Assembly (NCBI GenBank): GCA_021785795.1
Contig: JAJYEK010000025.1
Coordinates: 1 to 40,684 of the forward strand
DNA length: 40,684 nucleotides
Source of the DNA: Pseudomonadota bacterium
Lineage (GTDB): Bacteria > Pseudomonadota > Gammaproteobacteria > Acidiferrobacterales > UBA6901
Direction of reading: 5' to 3'
Under the pieces are notes generated by a model. It saw nothing but the letters and a program-made list of their open reading frames with translations, had not been told where the DNA came from and did not search any database. Of this stretch, positions 18,119 to 25,163 are shown in pieces (position 1 is the first letter of the stretch; the number at the start of each line of letters is the position of its first letter). A program made the position numbers and the translations under genes.

Positions 18119-18194
18119 GCCCGCATAGCTCAGCCGGTAGAGCATCTGATTTGTAATCAGAGGGTCGGGGGTTCAAATCCCTCTGCGGGCTCCA
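18119..18194 (+). tRNA. tRNA-Thr (anticodon TGT)
   Basis: A 76-nt cloverleaf. The acceptor stem GCCCGCA pairs with TGCGGGC, with discriminator T and an encoded CCA. The anticodon stem TCTGA/TCAGA holds the loop TTTGTAA, giving anticodon TGT at 18152-18154, which reads ACA (Thr). The T arm carries GTTCAAATC. The 3' portion, from the anticodon arm onward, is the attachment site of the island that follows; the island restores a complete tRNA, so the gene remains functional. Confidence 0.97.
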
Positions 18195-18204
18195 ATAAAA
18201 ACAA
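18148..18204 (+). repeat. att site, left copy (57-bp direct repeat)
   Basis: The first copy of the repeat starts in the anticodon arm of tRNA-Thr and runs 10 bp past the CCA (AATAAAAACAA end). It is identical over 57 bp to 25103-25159. The strand exchange point must lie inside it. Confidence 0.92.
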
Positions 18205-18252
18205 ATAGTTAAGCTACAGAGTGTCGCTAGGCTTCCTCGTTTCTATGGTCCA

Positions 18253-18269
18253 TGTAGGCACTGTGTAGG
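18253..18269 (+). repeat. Putative recombinase arm site, left
   Basis: The 17-mer TGTAGGCACTGTGTAGG, itself holding two TGTAGG half-sites, lies 48 bp inside the left att repeat. The same 17-mer recurs in the same orientation at 24954-24970, just upstream of the integrase gene. Placement at both ends of the island suggests arm-type binding sites for integrase or its accessory factor (inference). Confidence 0.55.
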
Positions 18270-18294
18270 AAAAATTAGGGAATCCGGGAGAGGT

Positions 18295-18588
18295 ATGGCC
18301 GCACGTCGTGCAATTCCTGTCTTGGTGGGCTTGGCCGTGTTGGCGGGATGCGCGAGCACGGGAGTCGTTCCGGTAGGCGGCGGTGAATACATGATATCGA
18401 AGGAAAGCGCTGCAGGCGTATTCGGAACACCTGCCGGTGTTGAGGCCGATATCTACCGCACCGCCAACGCGTACTGCGCGAAACGTCATGAAACCTTGGA
18501 GACAGTTCACGTTCAGGCACTTGCTGCCGTGCCATTTGTCCGTGAGGGGTCAGCTACGTTGCACTTTCGGTGCACATCGGCCAAGTAG
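18295..18588 (+). CDS. Small lipoprotein A (island cargo)
   Basis: A 97-aa exported lipoprotein: basic n-region, hydrophobic core and lipobox VLAGC, so the mature protein begins at about Cys19. The mature part reads GGGEYMISKESAAGVFG and contains a Cys in AYCAKRHE and a second near the end in LHFRC, which could form a disulfide. It is a paralogue of the next gene. A good ribosome-binding site, GGGAGAGG, precedes the ATG. Short lipoproteins with a YMxSK...YCAKR...FRC pattern are widespread and uncharacterised; I assign no function. Confidence 0.75.
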   Translation: MAARRAIPVLVGLAVLAGCASTGVVPVGGGEYMISKESAAGVFGTPAGVEADIYRTANAYCAKRHETLETVHVQALAAVPFVREGSATLHFRCTSAK

Positions 18589-18608
18589 CGAAAGTCGGGG
18601 AGGGGGTA

Positions 18609-18944
18609 GTGACGACACGTCGCGTGATTCTTGCCCTATTGGGTTCGGCTCTGTTAGCTGGTTGTGCAACCACCAGCAAGCCGGTCGAGATTGGTGCCAA
18701 CACGTACTATTTGTCGAAGACAAATACCGCTGGCGCCTTCGGTGACGTTGGTACGCTCGCGCAATCGCTCATGGTTGAAGGAAATAAGTTCTGCGCGAAA
18801 AAGGACCTTCATTTCCAGATTGTGACGGAAGATCTTCGCCAGCCAGTCATCGGTCTTGGCGGTGCCACAATCCAGTTTAAATGCGTGACGCACCTTGGTC
18901 CTGTTGACCTACGACCTGACAAAGGCATTACAACTATCAACTAG
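18609..18944 (+). CDS. Small lipoprotein B, paralogue of the preceding gene
   Basis: The GTG at 18609, right after GGGGAGGGGG, gives 111 aa with a signal peptide ending in the lipobox LLAGC. An in-frame ATG at 18570 lies within the preceding gene and would extend the n-region beyond normal. The mature protein shares the pattern of its neighbour: NTYYLSKTNTAGAFG, FCAKK and IQFKC, with the two cysteines at matching places. The two genes are therefore a diverged tandem duplication. It is exported to a membrane; function unknown. Confidence 0.72.
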   Translation: MTTRRVILALLGSALLAGCATTSKPVEIGANTYYLSKTNTAGAFGDVGTLAQSLMVEGNKFCAKKDLHFQIVTEDLRQPVIGLGGATIQFKCVTHLGPVDLRPDKGITTIN

Positions 18945-19100
18945 GATCGCAGGGTATCGGTGCCCGTAATTCGTCTTGCCAACAACGACCCTGACCGTTC
19001 GGCTGACAGACCCCATAGGGCGCCATACCATTCAGCCAAGCAGGCACTGCCTCAATGGGTTTCGTGCCCGCACGCCATCTCGCTAGCGTTGGGGGAAAGA

Positions 19101-19280
19101 ATGCTGAAACGGCTAGGCCGGGTCGTATGGTGGTTCGGGGCGTTCCTCTTTCTCTTTGCTGTATATGGCTTGACGCGCGCTGCATATCTCGGCGTGGCAG
19201 CGTATAGCACGTTCGGGGTGTTCGCATGGTCACTCGCCTACGTCCTTGGCGGCTCGTTCTGGCGTCCGCCGACGGATTGA
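19101..19280 (+). CDS. Small membrane protein
   Basis: A 59-aa protein starting at the ATG at 19101, which follows GGGGGAAAG at ideal spacing; the reading frame is open further upstream but without a better start. Two hydrophobic helices are visible (VVWWFGAFLFLFAVYGLT and AAYSTFGVFAWSLAYVLGG). I recognise no family. It sits downstream of the two lipoprotein genes on the same strand. Confidence 0.5.
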   Translation: MLKRLGRVVWWFGAFLFLFAVYGLTRAAYLGVAAYSTFGVFAWSLAYVLGGSFWRPPTD

Positions 19281-19341
19281 CGCGGTTTCGCTCATGGGAA
19301 ATGCATGCGGGAAAAGCGAAGTGCTGTGATGTCCGTTTGCT

Positions 19342-19836
19342 CTAGTGAGGCGCGCCGTCGTGAACGCATACGAATAGCGCCTGCAATTTTCTGACGCCAT
19401 CGCGCGCATTTCTGATTTCCCCGCTGAAGTGAGGCATGCCGCTCGCAATAAGCGTGAGGAAATCGGCGTTCTTTTTCAAGGACGACGCCTCAACGCTTGC
19501 AATGTTGGCTATTACATCATCCGTTGCGAGTCGATCTTGTTCATTGATAAGACGTCCGTAAATCTCGATGTAGCCCAAGAACAAAGTGACTCCAACTGCA
19601 GACCTATCTGTCGTCTGCCCTGAAATTCCGAGCAAGTCGCTTTCATCGTTACTAATTCCCGGGCGCCCTTGGAGTGCTCTTAAATTCAACGTGGCAGCGT
19701 TCACGGCATTTATTGCAGCCAGCATCTTGTTGACGTTGAAGTCACTGGCATGACAACCTGCTTGCGCCTCAGTACATACGCCCAACATCATCATTATAAT
19801 TGCGGCTTTTAAGGTCCATTGATTCCAGACGCTCAT
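19342..19836 (-). CDS. Secreted protein of unknown function
   Basis: The ATG at 19836 follows GAGGGAGGG and gives 164 aa with a Sec signal peptide (IIMMMLGVCTEAQAG, cleavage likely after AQA). The mature protein has a Cys next to the cleavage site and one near the C-terminus (LFVCVHDG), and it appears largely helical. Base composition is much lower in GC than the core genome, as expected for cargo. It stands alone at the end of the island's minus-strand block. I do not recognise the family. Confidence 0.65.
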   Translation of the reverse strand: MSVWNQWTLKAAIIMMMLGVCTEAQAGCHASDFNVNKMLAAINAVNAATLNLRALQGRPGISNDESDLLGISGQTTDRSAVGVTLFLGYIEIYGRLINEQDRLATDDVIANIASVEASSLKKNADFLTLIASGMPHFSGEIRNARDGVRKLQALFVCVHDGAPH

Positions 19837-19980
19837 GATACCCTCCCTCTCTAAAGCGAGAATGAACTTTATCCAACACAAAATGTGCGCAGCTTAGGCG
19901 TAGTCGGTAGCGGCAAGCTTTTACAATAAAGCTTTACACCCCGATAAACCGTGGCGGTCCGTCTTTCAAGAAGGCTATGT

Positions 19981-20550
19981 CTACAACCCCATGCGTTGCG
20001 CAAACGCCCAAAACCGCTCGTCCTTCACGGTTTCGCATTCCACGATGACTTCCATCAGTCGTTTATAGGTCGCCGTGTGCATCCCCTTTGGGCGCCCGTA
20101 GCCGTCAATCAGTCGGCTTTCTGCTTTGCGCTGTCGACGCCATGCGCGAGCAGTTACATCCTCCGATTGCGACAGGTACGCAACCCGCTGGCACCGCCGA
20201 CACGCAAAGCGCCCGCCACGATGATAAAGCACTGCAACGCGCCGATTGCATACAGGGCAACAAAACCAAGGCCGTGACCCTCCGTAATGGCAGCGGGTGC
20301 GAACCACGCGAACATGTTGCACCCGGCTTTGGCCGTCAATCGCGTACCGAAGCAAAAGGCTGTCATTGTCAAACTCGTATCCGATGCTTCCCGCCGACTC
20401 GCCGTTGTTCCACGTCCAACTCCATGTCCCAGAGTAGCTGCGGCGCAGAATGCCACGGTGATGCATGGCGCGTACGTCCAGCGGCAGCGACTGTTCCGCT
20501 TTGGCCTTCCAGCCGGGCCTGCCAGCCCCGTATCGCCAACCTCCGCGCAT
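19981..20550 (-). CDS. Zinc-ribbon protein of integrative elements
   Basis: A 189-aa protein that ends the minus-strand operon. The ATG follows GGGAGGT, which also contains the stop codon of the upstream gene. The N-terminus MRGGWRYGAGRPGW looks like a short DNA-binding or nucleic-acid-associated tail. A central zinc ribbon is visible as CCPVC (about residue 97) and CRRCQRVAYLSQ (about 117), and the tail is basic. Proteins with this layout occur in many proteobacterial islands without an assigned role. The zinc ligands are seen; a regulatory or DNA-binding function is inference. Confidence 0.7.
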   Translation of the reverse strand: MRGGWRYGAGRPGWKAKAEQSLPLDVRAMHHRGILRRSYSGTWSWTWNNGESAGSIGYEFDNDSLLLRYAIDGQSRVQHVRVVRTRCHYGGSRPWFCCPVCNRRVAVLYHRGGRFACRRCQRVAYLSQSEDVTARAWRRQRKAESRLIDGYGRPKGMHTATYKRLMEVIVECETVKDERFWAFAQRMGL

Positions 20551-20555
20551 CGTTC

Positions 20556-20864
20556 TTACCTCCCGCAGAATACGAAATCAATAGCGAAATGTAGACGTTG
20601 CTGTATACCTATTTCTTGAGCAGAATGACGTTGCGTGATGACTTGGCCCGGGGCAGAGCGCGAACCCTGACCCCGGGCGGCAGCTGGTGTGACAGTGAGA
20701 TGCCGGGCCGTGCCATTTCTCCAAGTGCCCGGATTTTGCCATGACGGTGTTTGCGCGCCGTCGCGTTTTTCCCTGAAATCCCTGAATGAAACGGCCCCCA
20801 CTACCCCCATGCTAGGCAGGTGGGGGTAGTGGTACAGGTGGAGGTGCTGGTTATGCACTGACAT
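20556..20864 (-). CDS. Hypothetical protein overlapping an mRNA hairpin
   Basis: A 102-aa frame starting at the ATG at 20864, which overlaps the end of the preceding gene by 14 bases; its stop lies 6 bases before the next gene. That spacing argues for a real, translationally coupled gene. The N-terminus is His/Tyr-rich (MSVHNQHLHLYHYPHL), and the rest is polar and basic with no domain I recognise. Codons 9-21 lie in a perfect 12-bp inverted repeat (20798-20832), so the coding sequence may be shaped by RNA or DNA structure. It could also be a non-coding spacer that happens to be open. Confidence 0.45.
   Translation of the reverse strand: MSVHNQHLHLYHYPHLPSMGVVGAVSFRDFREKRDGAQTPSWQNPGTWRNGTARHLTVTPAAARGQGSRSAPGQVITQRHSAQEIGIQQRLHFAIDFVFCGR
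20798..20832. repeat. Perfect 12-bp inverted repeat within the island operon
   Basis: The arms CCACTACCCCCA (20798-20809) and TGGGGGTAGTGG (20821-20832) enclose an 11-nt spacer. A stem this long and GC-rich would fold in either strand or in the transcript. No T-run follows, so it is not an ordinary terminator. Confidence 0.85.
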
Positions 20865-21324
20865 TTGCCGCTCCCGCTTCAACGGCGACGATGTCATGAA
20901 CAATCGAGTAGCGTAGGAACTGCGGTAAATCGCATTGTTCATAGTTCCGTAAAACAGTCCGTGTTTTGACCCGCAGCATGCAGTTCGTCAGCCAGCGCAC
21001 CGAGAGTCGATCGCCCCGTAGGCGTTGACCTGTTAGGGTGGCGAGCATGAACACCAGCCGTGAGCGGCGGCTTGCCTTGAACCTGCCGTTAACGCCCGGC
21101 TTGCCGACCAGCGCATACACGCGAAAAGGCGCAAATAGTTTCGCGCCTTGGTGCTGTTCCTCCACGATCCGGAAATGCAGGTAGAGCTTCGCGCTGCGAA
21201 AGATATGCGCGGTCTGCCAGCCCGTGCATATCGCCAGGTATTCGCCGTCTGGAATCAACGGCCAGTCGGTGCCGGTCAGCAGGCCATCGTGTTCCGATTC
21301 GACCAAACGCAAAGGGTGCGCCAT
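20851..21324 (-). CDS. Hypothetical island protein
   Basis: The ATG at 21324 overlaps the stop of the preceding gene (TGATG) and has AGGGG upstream, giving 157 aa; the frame stays open further upstream, but that part overlaps the neighbour. The sequence contains WPLIPDGEYLAICTGWQT and YLHFRIVEEQHQGAKLF, a beta-rich N-terminal region also seen in phage- and island-encoded single-strand-associated proteins, but I cannot assign it. It is part of the overlapping operon between the AlpA-like gene and the zinc-ribbon gene. Confidence 0.65.
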   Translation of the reverse strand: MAHPLRLVESEHDGLLTGTDWPLIPDGEYLAICTGWQTAHIFRSAKLYLHFRIVEEQHQGAKLFAPFRVYALVGKPGVNGRFKASRRSRLVFMLATLTGQRLRGDRLSVRWLTNCMLRVKTRTVLRNYEQCDLPQFLRYSIVHDIVAVEAGAANVSA

Positions 21325-21521
21325 CAGCGACCCCTCGGTCGAACTGCGAACAAGGGGCACGCGGTCACTGTGCAAGCTTCGACCTGTTGCCGCCACCGTC
21401 CCGGCGCCGCTGGGTCGTAAATGCATGACCGGCACTTGTTATCGATTGCTTCCCGTAGGGAAGGTCGGGAACCGGGCCGTGACGGGCGGTTTCCGGCTGC
21501 TCTCTGTCGCAGGGCCATCAT
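21324..21521 (-). CDS. Small Cys-rich (putative zinc) protein
   Basis: A 65-aa protein with four cysteines arranged KCRSC - 16 residues - CTVTACPL, followed by a basic tail (FAVRPRGR). The pattern CxxC...C...CPL...RP recurs in small proteins of phages and integrative elements and probably binds zinc. Its ATG overlaps the stop of the AlpA-like gene, and its own stop overlaps the next start, so it is translated as part of a coupled operon. Function unknown. Confidence 0.72.
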   Translation of the reverse strand: MMALRQRAAGNRPSRPGSRPSLREAIDNKCRSCIYDPAAPGRWRQQVEACTVTACPLFAVRPRGR

Positions 21522-21742
21522 GATTGGACCTCCCCATTCAGCAATGCCCGAAGGTCGGCAACGCGCCAGGCCAAGCGGCCATTGATGCGCACCGGGCGGA
21601 TAGGCCCAATTTCAAGGCACGCCCACTTTCGCAGGGTTTGCGGCTTGCGGTTGATGGCGGGCGCCGCTTGCTCGGTCGGAAGGACTGCGCCAGGCGGGTA
21701 GTTGTCTAAGTTCGGGATTGCTTTCTGTTCCATCATATTCAC
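21518..21742 (-). CDS. AlpA/excisionase-like HTH regulator
   Basis: A 74-aa protein with a winged helix of the MerR/AlpA type: LPTEQAAPAINRKPQTLRKW followed by IGPIRPVRINGRLAWRVADL. Proteins of this group act as recombination directionality factors or as activators of the integrase in tRNA-borne islands. It is the first of five overlapping minus-strand genes and lies 84 bp after the end of the 322-aa gene. The domain is a good fit; which of the two roles applies cannot be read. Confidence 0.78.
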   Translation of the reverse strand: MNMMEQKAIPNLDNYPPGAVLPTEQAAPAINRKPQTLRKWACLEIGPIRPVRINGRLAWRVADLRALLNGEVQS

Positions 21743-21825
21743 CCGTGGGGGTTGTTATTGACGGAACAGGATTTAAGAGTATGCAATTCGGTTGCAGTCC
21801 AGCTATTTAGCGCTTTGCGGAAAAC

Positions 21826-22794
21826 CTAACGTTTTCGCGGCTTCCAATCCACTCGATCGCTATGCGCTGCAACCGTTGCACCACCATTGCAACTGCGTGG
21901 GACGGTGATTGTCTTTGCGATGCGCTGCAAATTTTGCCGCGTGATTCCCAGAGATTTAGCTGCCTGCGTTTGGTTTTCAGCGCACTTCCGCAACGCCTCA
22001 CTCACCATTTTTCGCTTGTCCTCGGCGCTCGCCTTGCTCCACTCACCGGCCAATAGCGCGGCCTTGAAGTCTGGCGCAGGGAATCGCCACGTAATGCGCG
22101 GCTCGTTTATTTCAAGCCAGGCGTTCAGGTCGCTCCAGATGGACTCCAGATAATCCGGGTGTAACCGCGAGGACTCGCAGCTTAGGGTACTGTCAGGCTC
22201 GAATACTGCGAGGTTTTTCTTCTTCCAAGCGGTTTTCAGCTTGCGGAGCGCCTCGCGCCTGTCACCGTGCGCATGATGGGCAATTTCGTTAGCGGCTTCG
22301 CGCAGCGTATAGCGTCCAGCACTGCGGCGTGCGGCCAATCGCCCCGCCTGCTCTTGCTCGTTTTGACGCGGCATTTCGGATATCCAATATGGCACGAACC
22401 CTTTTTTCTCCGCCCATTCCAGCCATTCCGCAGGCGTCTTGCGTTCTTCCAGTGCTCCGCCTGCGGCATACCCCGTGAGTACGAGATAATCGCCCAGCGC
22501 GTCCAACTCGCGTGGATGGCTAAGACCAGTCTGCTGAAGTCCTCCCCACGTAGTCCCATCCAAATATGCAGGCTGAAACGGTACCGTGTTGCCAGCTACA
22601 AACGCGGTGCTGGTGTTCGGTTGATAACCGGACAAAATCAAGAGGGCTTCGCCACGCGTCCAGGTGTCGCGCCGCATAAGCGCAGGCATGATGCGCTCCA
22701 TGTCAGGAAGTAATGCCTTGAATGGATCGCGCTTTAGAAGCTCGGTAACGGCAATGGGTTTTCCCGTGTCCGGGTCCCGAACATAGTGCGGCAT
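21826..22794 (-). CDS. Island protein with C-terminal Fis-like HTH
   Basis: A 322-aa soluble protein. The N-terminal two thirds (MPHYVRDPDTGKPIAVTELL, TRGEALLILSGYQP, YLVLTGYAAGGALEERKTP) match no family I can name. The C-terminal 45 residues hold a Fis-type helix-turn-helix (RKMVSEALRKCAENQTQAAKSLGITRQNLQRI). It is therefore likely a DNA-binding regulator or replication-related protein of the island. A 150-bp non-coding leader with inverted repeats precedes it. Function is not assigned. Confidence 0.7.
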   Translation of the reverse strand: MPHYVRDPDTGKPIAVTELLKRDPFKALLPDMERIMPALMRRDTWTRGEALLILSGYQPNTSTAFVAGNTVPFQPAYLDGTTWGGLQQTGLSHPRELDALGDYLVLTGYAAGGALEERKTPAEWLEWAEKKGFVPYWISEMPRQNEQEQAGRLAARRSAGRYTLREAANEIAHHAHGDRREALRKLKTAWKKKNLAVFEPDSTLSCESSRLHPDYLESIWSDLNAWLEINEPRITWRFPAPDFKAALLAGEWSKASAEDKRKMVSEALRKCAENQTQAAKSLGITRQNLQRIAKTITVPRSCNGGATVAAHSDRVDWKPRKR

Positions 22795-22829
22795 AGCATC
22801 CCTTTCCGATGCGTCCTTTCAGGATGGAA

Positions 22830-22886
22830 GCCACGGCATCCGGGTAAAAGGTTCCCGGTTTTCGGTCCGCGAAGCCTAGCCGTGGC
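22830..22886 (-). other. Structured leader region (inverted repeats)
   Basis: Between the antitoxin gene and the 322-aa gene, GCCACGGC (22830-22837) and GCCGTGGC (22879-22886) form an 8-bp inverted repeat that encloses a smaller CCGGG/CCCGG hairpin. It lies about 36 bp before the 322-aa start codon and could fold in its leader. I recognise no known RNA family. Confidence 0.35.
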
Positions 22887-22945
22887 GTACTCGGCGCTCA
22901 TTGCGACTTGCCGCCAGACGGTTCTGGTGGCCTTTCCGTTTCAGC

Positions 22946-23242
22946 TCACGCCGCCGCTTTGCGCGGGATCACTTTGATGCGCACCACGGCGCGGCCTCCC
23001 ACCGCCTGCGCGTAGCGTTGCACCGTGCGCAGCGACGGCGTACGTCGCCCGCTCTCCAGACGGGCAACCACACTTTGGGTCGTGCCCATGCGCCGTGCGA
23101 CTTCGGCTTGGGACAGGCCAGCGCGGGTGCGAGCGGCAATCAGTTCCTGCGCAATGGCAAACTCATCGGCCAGGGCGTCGTACTCGGCCTTGACCTTGGC
23201 CTTAGCCAGCAGCTCGGCCTTCATCTGTTTCAGGGACTTCAT
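22946..23242 (-). CDS. HigA-like antitoxin (XRE HTH)
   Basis: A 98-aa protein starting at the ATG at 23242, which overlaps the toxin stop by 4 bases (ATGA). The helix-turn-helix is LSQAEVARRMGTTQSVVARLESGRRTPSLRTVQRYAQAVGG. The N-terminal part (MKSLKQMKAELLAKAKVKAEYDALADEF) is the toxin-neutralising region of this antitoxin group. It should bind its partner and repress its own promoter. The toxin-first order is the HigBA order. Confidence 0.87.
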   Translation of the reverse strand: MKSLKQMKAELLAKAKVKAEYDALADEFAIAQELIAARTRAGLSQAEVARRMGTTQSVVARLESGRRTPSLRTVQRYAQAVGGRAVVRIKVIPRKAAA

Positions 23243-23562
23243 CGCATGGCCTCCAGGCGTTTGCGCGCGGTCTCGATGGCTGCGCGCGGGGTCCTCTGTG
23301 TCTTTTTGACGAACACATGCAGCACGGTCAGCATACGGCCCTGCATGGCGACATAAACTGCACGGGCAATGCCGTCTCGCCCCTGTGCCCGCATTTCCCA
23401 CAGCTTGCCCTCCAGCGGGCGGACATGGGGCATGCCGACGCGCTGCGGCCCGAACATCTCCAGTAGCTCGGCAACGCGAAGGATACGGGCCTGCATGTCG
23501 CCCGGCAGCGCCCGCAGCTCCTGCTCAGACGCCGGGTGAAACCGTACCGTCCATGATTCCAT
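23239..23562 (-). CDS. HigB-like toxin (RelE/phage Gp49 fold)
   Basis: A 107-aa protein of the RelE/HigB superfamily: WTVRFHPASEQELRALPGDM, LLEMFGPQRVGMPHVRPLEGKLWEMR, and the C-terminal TVLHVFVKKTQRTPRAAIETA typical of phage-derived Gp49-like toxins. Such proteins are ribosome-associated mRNA endonucleases. It overlaps the antitoxin gene by 4 bases. It sits next to the integrase and probably stabilises the island. Confidence 0.87.
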   Translation of the reverse strand: MESWTVRFHPASEQELRALPGDMQARILRVAELLEMFGPQRVGMPHVRPLEGKLWEMRAQGRDGIARAVYVAMQGRMLTVLHVFVKKTQRTPRAAIETARKRLEAMR

Positions 23563-23618
23563 ATTATCGCCTTTTTGCTATTAATCCACAACCTCGGCGA
23601 GCTTCCTTCGGGTGCCCG

Positions 23619-24938
23619 CTATTTGACCACCCGCAGCCTTTGGTCCTGTTCGGCTGCGTCAAAGACAATGCCCGCCTGTTCCAGCATCCAGGCTTCAATC
23701 TTATCGTGCCACTTGCGCAGCAGGTCGAGCGGGCGGCGGCGGTAATGCTTCTCGGCTAACGCGCTCGGCTTGTGGCCCATGATTTGGGCGGAGATGCCGC
23801 TCGGGGTCTCTACCCATTCGGCGAGCGTGCCAAAGGACCGGCGCAGTCCATGTAGGGTCACATGGGGAAGCCCGGCCGCTTCGAGCACAGCATTGTGGGC
23901 AATGCGGGGCTCGGTGAGCTTCCCATCGGCAGCGGTCGGGCTGCTGAAGACCCATGGCAGCGCCTTGCCTTCCTTGTTTTTGCGGCGCGGAAGTCGGAAC
24001 AGCAGGCTTGCGAGGTACGGCGTCAGGGGAATGGTGCGCACACCTTCCACCTTGTCGCGGATCGTGAGTGAACGCCATTGAAAATCCACGTCCGCCCACT
24101 TGAGCCTGGCCATTTCCTCGCGCCGTGCTCCGGTCAGCAGCAGGGCTTGCAGGTAAGACGAAATGACAGGGTTAGTCAGTTTGCACACTTGCGCAAACCA
24201 TCCCGGCAAATGCTCGCGTTGCAGGCAATCGCCTTCCTTGGCCTGACTCCGTGGCACGGCTTCTTTTACCTTCCGCGCCCGGTAGGCGTCCGCCGGAATC
24301 AGGCCGCGATAGTCCGGCATGCCCTCGGCCCAGCGGATGAAGGCCCGCAGCAGCCGATAGCTCAGGGCTGCGCTCGTCGGGCGCGTGGCCTTTTCCTGTT
24401 CCAGCCAGGCCGCCAGATTGACGCTGGTCAGGGACGCCAAGGGCAGCGGTAACAGGGACGCCAGCGGCCCGGCAACGGTCCGTTTCTTTCCCCGTTTGCG
24501 TCGCTCGCCCCCGCGTGCAGCGAGCCCAACATGGTCGCGGTAATGGTGCTCGCCCCATGTTCCCTTGCGGGCTTCCAGATAGACCGGCCACACCTCCCCC
24601 AGGGTCAGGTCCAGGCGCTTGGCCTCAACCCGATGGGCTTCCACCTTGGCGCGCTGCTCGGCCATCTGCTGGCGGGGGTCAATGCCCTTGTCCGTGAGCG
24701 CCTTGTAATGGGTGGCTTCCTCTTGTGCCTTTCCCAGCGCCCAGGTGCGCACGTCGCCAATCGTCAGGCGCAGCGTCTTGCCGTGCAGGCGCGTCTCGAA
24801 GATGTAGGACTTGGCACCGGATGCGGTCACCCGCAGCCCTAGGCCGGGCGTCTTGCCGTCCCAGAAGATGCTTTGCTGCTTGCCGGGGTCGCACCGGAAG
24901 CCGGCCACCCGTCCCGCCGTAAATCCCCGTTTCTCCAT
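23619..24938 (-). CDS. Tyrosine-type site-specific integrase
   Basis: A P4/phage-type integrase of 439 aa. An N-terminal DUF4102-like arm-binding domain (TPGLGLRVTASGAKSYIFETR) precedes the core-binding and catalytic domains. Catalytic residues are visible: R in LLTGARREEMARLKW, HGLRRSF (HxxR), H in MGHKPSALAEKHYRRRP and the nucleophile Tyr399. The ATG at 24938 follows AGGGGG; an upstream in-frame ATG lies over the putative arm site. It sits at the right end of the island and reads inward. It should recombine at the 57-bp repeats. The 3' end of this gene has a decayed homologue at 28660-28784. Confidence 0.95.
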   Translation of the reverse strand: MEKRGFTAGRVAGFRCDPGKQQSIFWDGKTPGLGLRVTASGAKSYIFETRLHGKTLRLTIGDVRTWALGKAQEEATHYKALTDKGIDPRQQMAEQRAKVEAHRVEAKRLDLTLGEVWPVYLEARKGTWGEHHYRDHVGLAARGGERRKRGKKRTVAGPLASLLPLPLASLTSVNLAAWLEQEKATRPTSAALSYRLLRAFIRWAEGMPDYRGLIPADAYRARKVKEAVPRSQAKEGDCLQREHLPGWFAQVCKLTNPVISSYLQALLLTGARREEMARLKWADVDFQWRSLTIRDKVEGVRTIPLTPYLASLLFRLPRRKNKEGKALPWVFSSPTAADGKLTEPRIAHNAVLEAAGLPHVTLHGLRRSFGTLAEWVETPSGISAQIMGHKPSALAEKHYRRRPLDLLRKWHDKIEAWMLEQAGIVFDAAEQDQRLRVVK

Positions 24939-24953
24939 CGCTGCCCCCTGCCG

Positions 24954-24970
24954 TGTAGGCACTGTGTAGG
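24954..24970 (+). repeat. Putative recombinase arm site, right
   Basis: The 17-mer TGTAGGCACTGTGTAGG recurs here, 16 bp upstream of the integrase start codon and 133 bp inside the right att repeat. It is in the same orientation as the copy at 18253. Its position would let the integrase repress its own gene. Confidence 0.55.
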
Positions 24971-25102
24971 CAAATCTTATCAATAAAGGGGAATGCAGCG
25001 GAACAGGCAGAGGATGGAAAAATAGGAAAAATGTGTGGTACAGCGCGGTCTTATGCGCTTGTCAGGAATGTCCGTCAATGCCAAGAAATGCCAACTTGTG
25101 GC

Positions 25103-25159
25103 GATTTGTAATCAGAGGGTCGGGGGTTCAAATCCCTCTGCGGGCTCCAATAAAAACAA
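25103..25159 (+). repeat. att site, second copy (57-bp direct repeat)
   Basis: Identical over 57 bp to 18148-18204. It is only the 3' part of a tRNA-Thr gene (anticodon arm to CCA plus 10 bp) and cannot make a tRNA. It forms the right boundary of the first island and the left boundary of a second segment. Confidence 0.92.
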
Positions 25160-25163
25160 GACG

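Larger units (their letters stand above)
18148..25159. mobile_element. Integrative genomic island at tRNA-Thr
   Basis: A 7.0-kb element bounded by a perfect 57-bp direct repeat made of the tRNA-Thr 3' end plus ten bases of flank. It carries a tyrosine integrase at the right end, an AlpA-like regulator, an overlapping minus-strand operon, a HigBA-type pair and exported-protein cargo at the left end. No replication, conjugation or capsid genes are recognisable, so it is an integrative element that probably depends on a helper or moves only by its own recombinase. The cargo genes are visibly less GC-rich than the core genome. Confidence 0.88.

Noticed and set aside
23560..23600. A GATAAT promoter for the HigB-like gene
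   Set aside because: TTGTGG-17-GATAAT exists, but it would start transcription inside the coding sequence.
25103..25159. A second tRNA-Thr gene
   Set aside because: The 5' half (acceptor strand, D arm) is missing; only the att portion is present. The same holds for 26926-26975.
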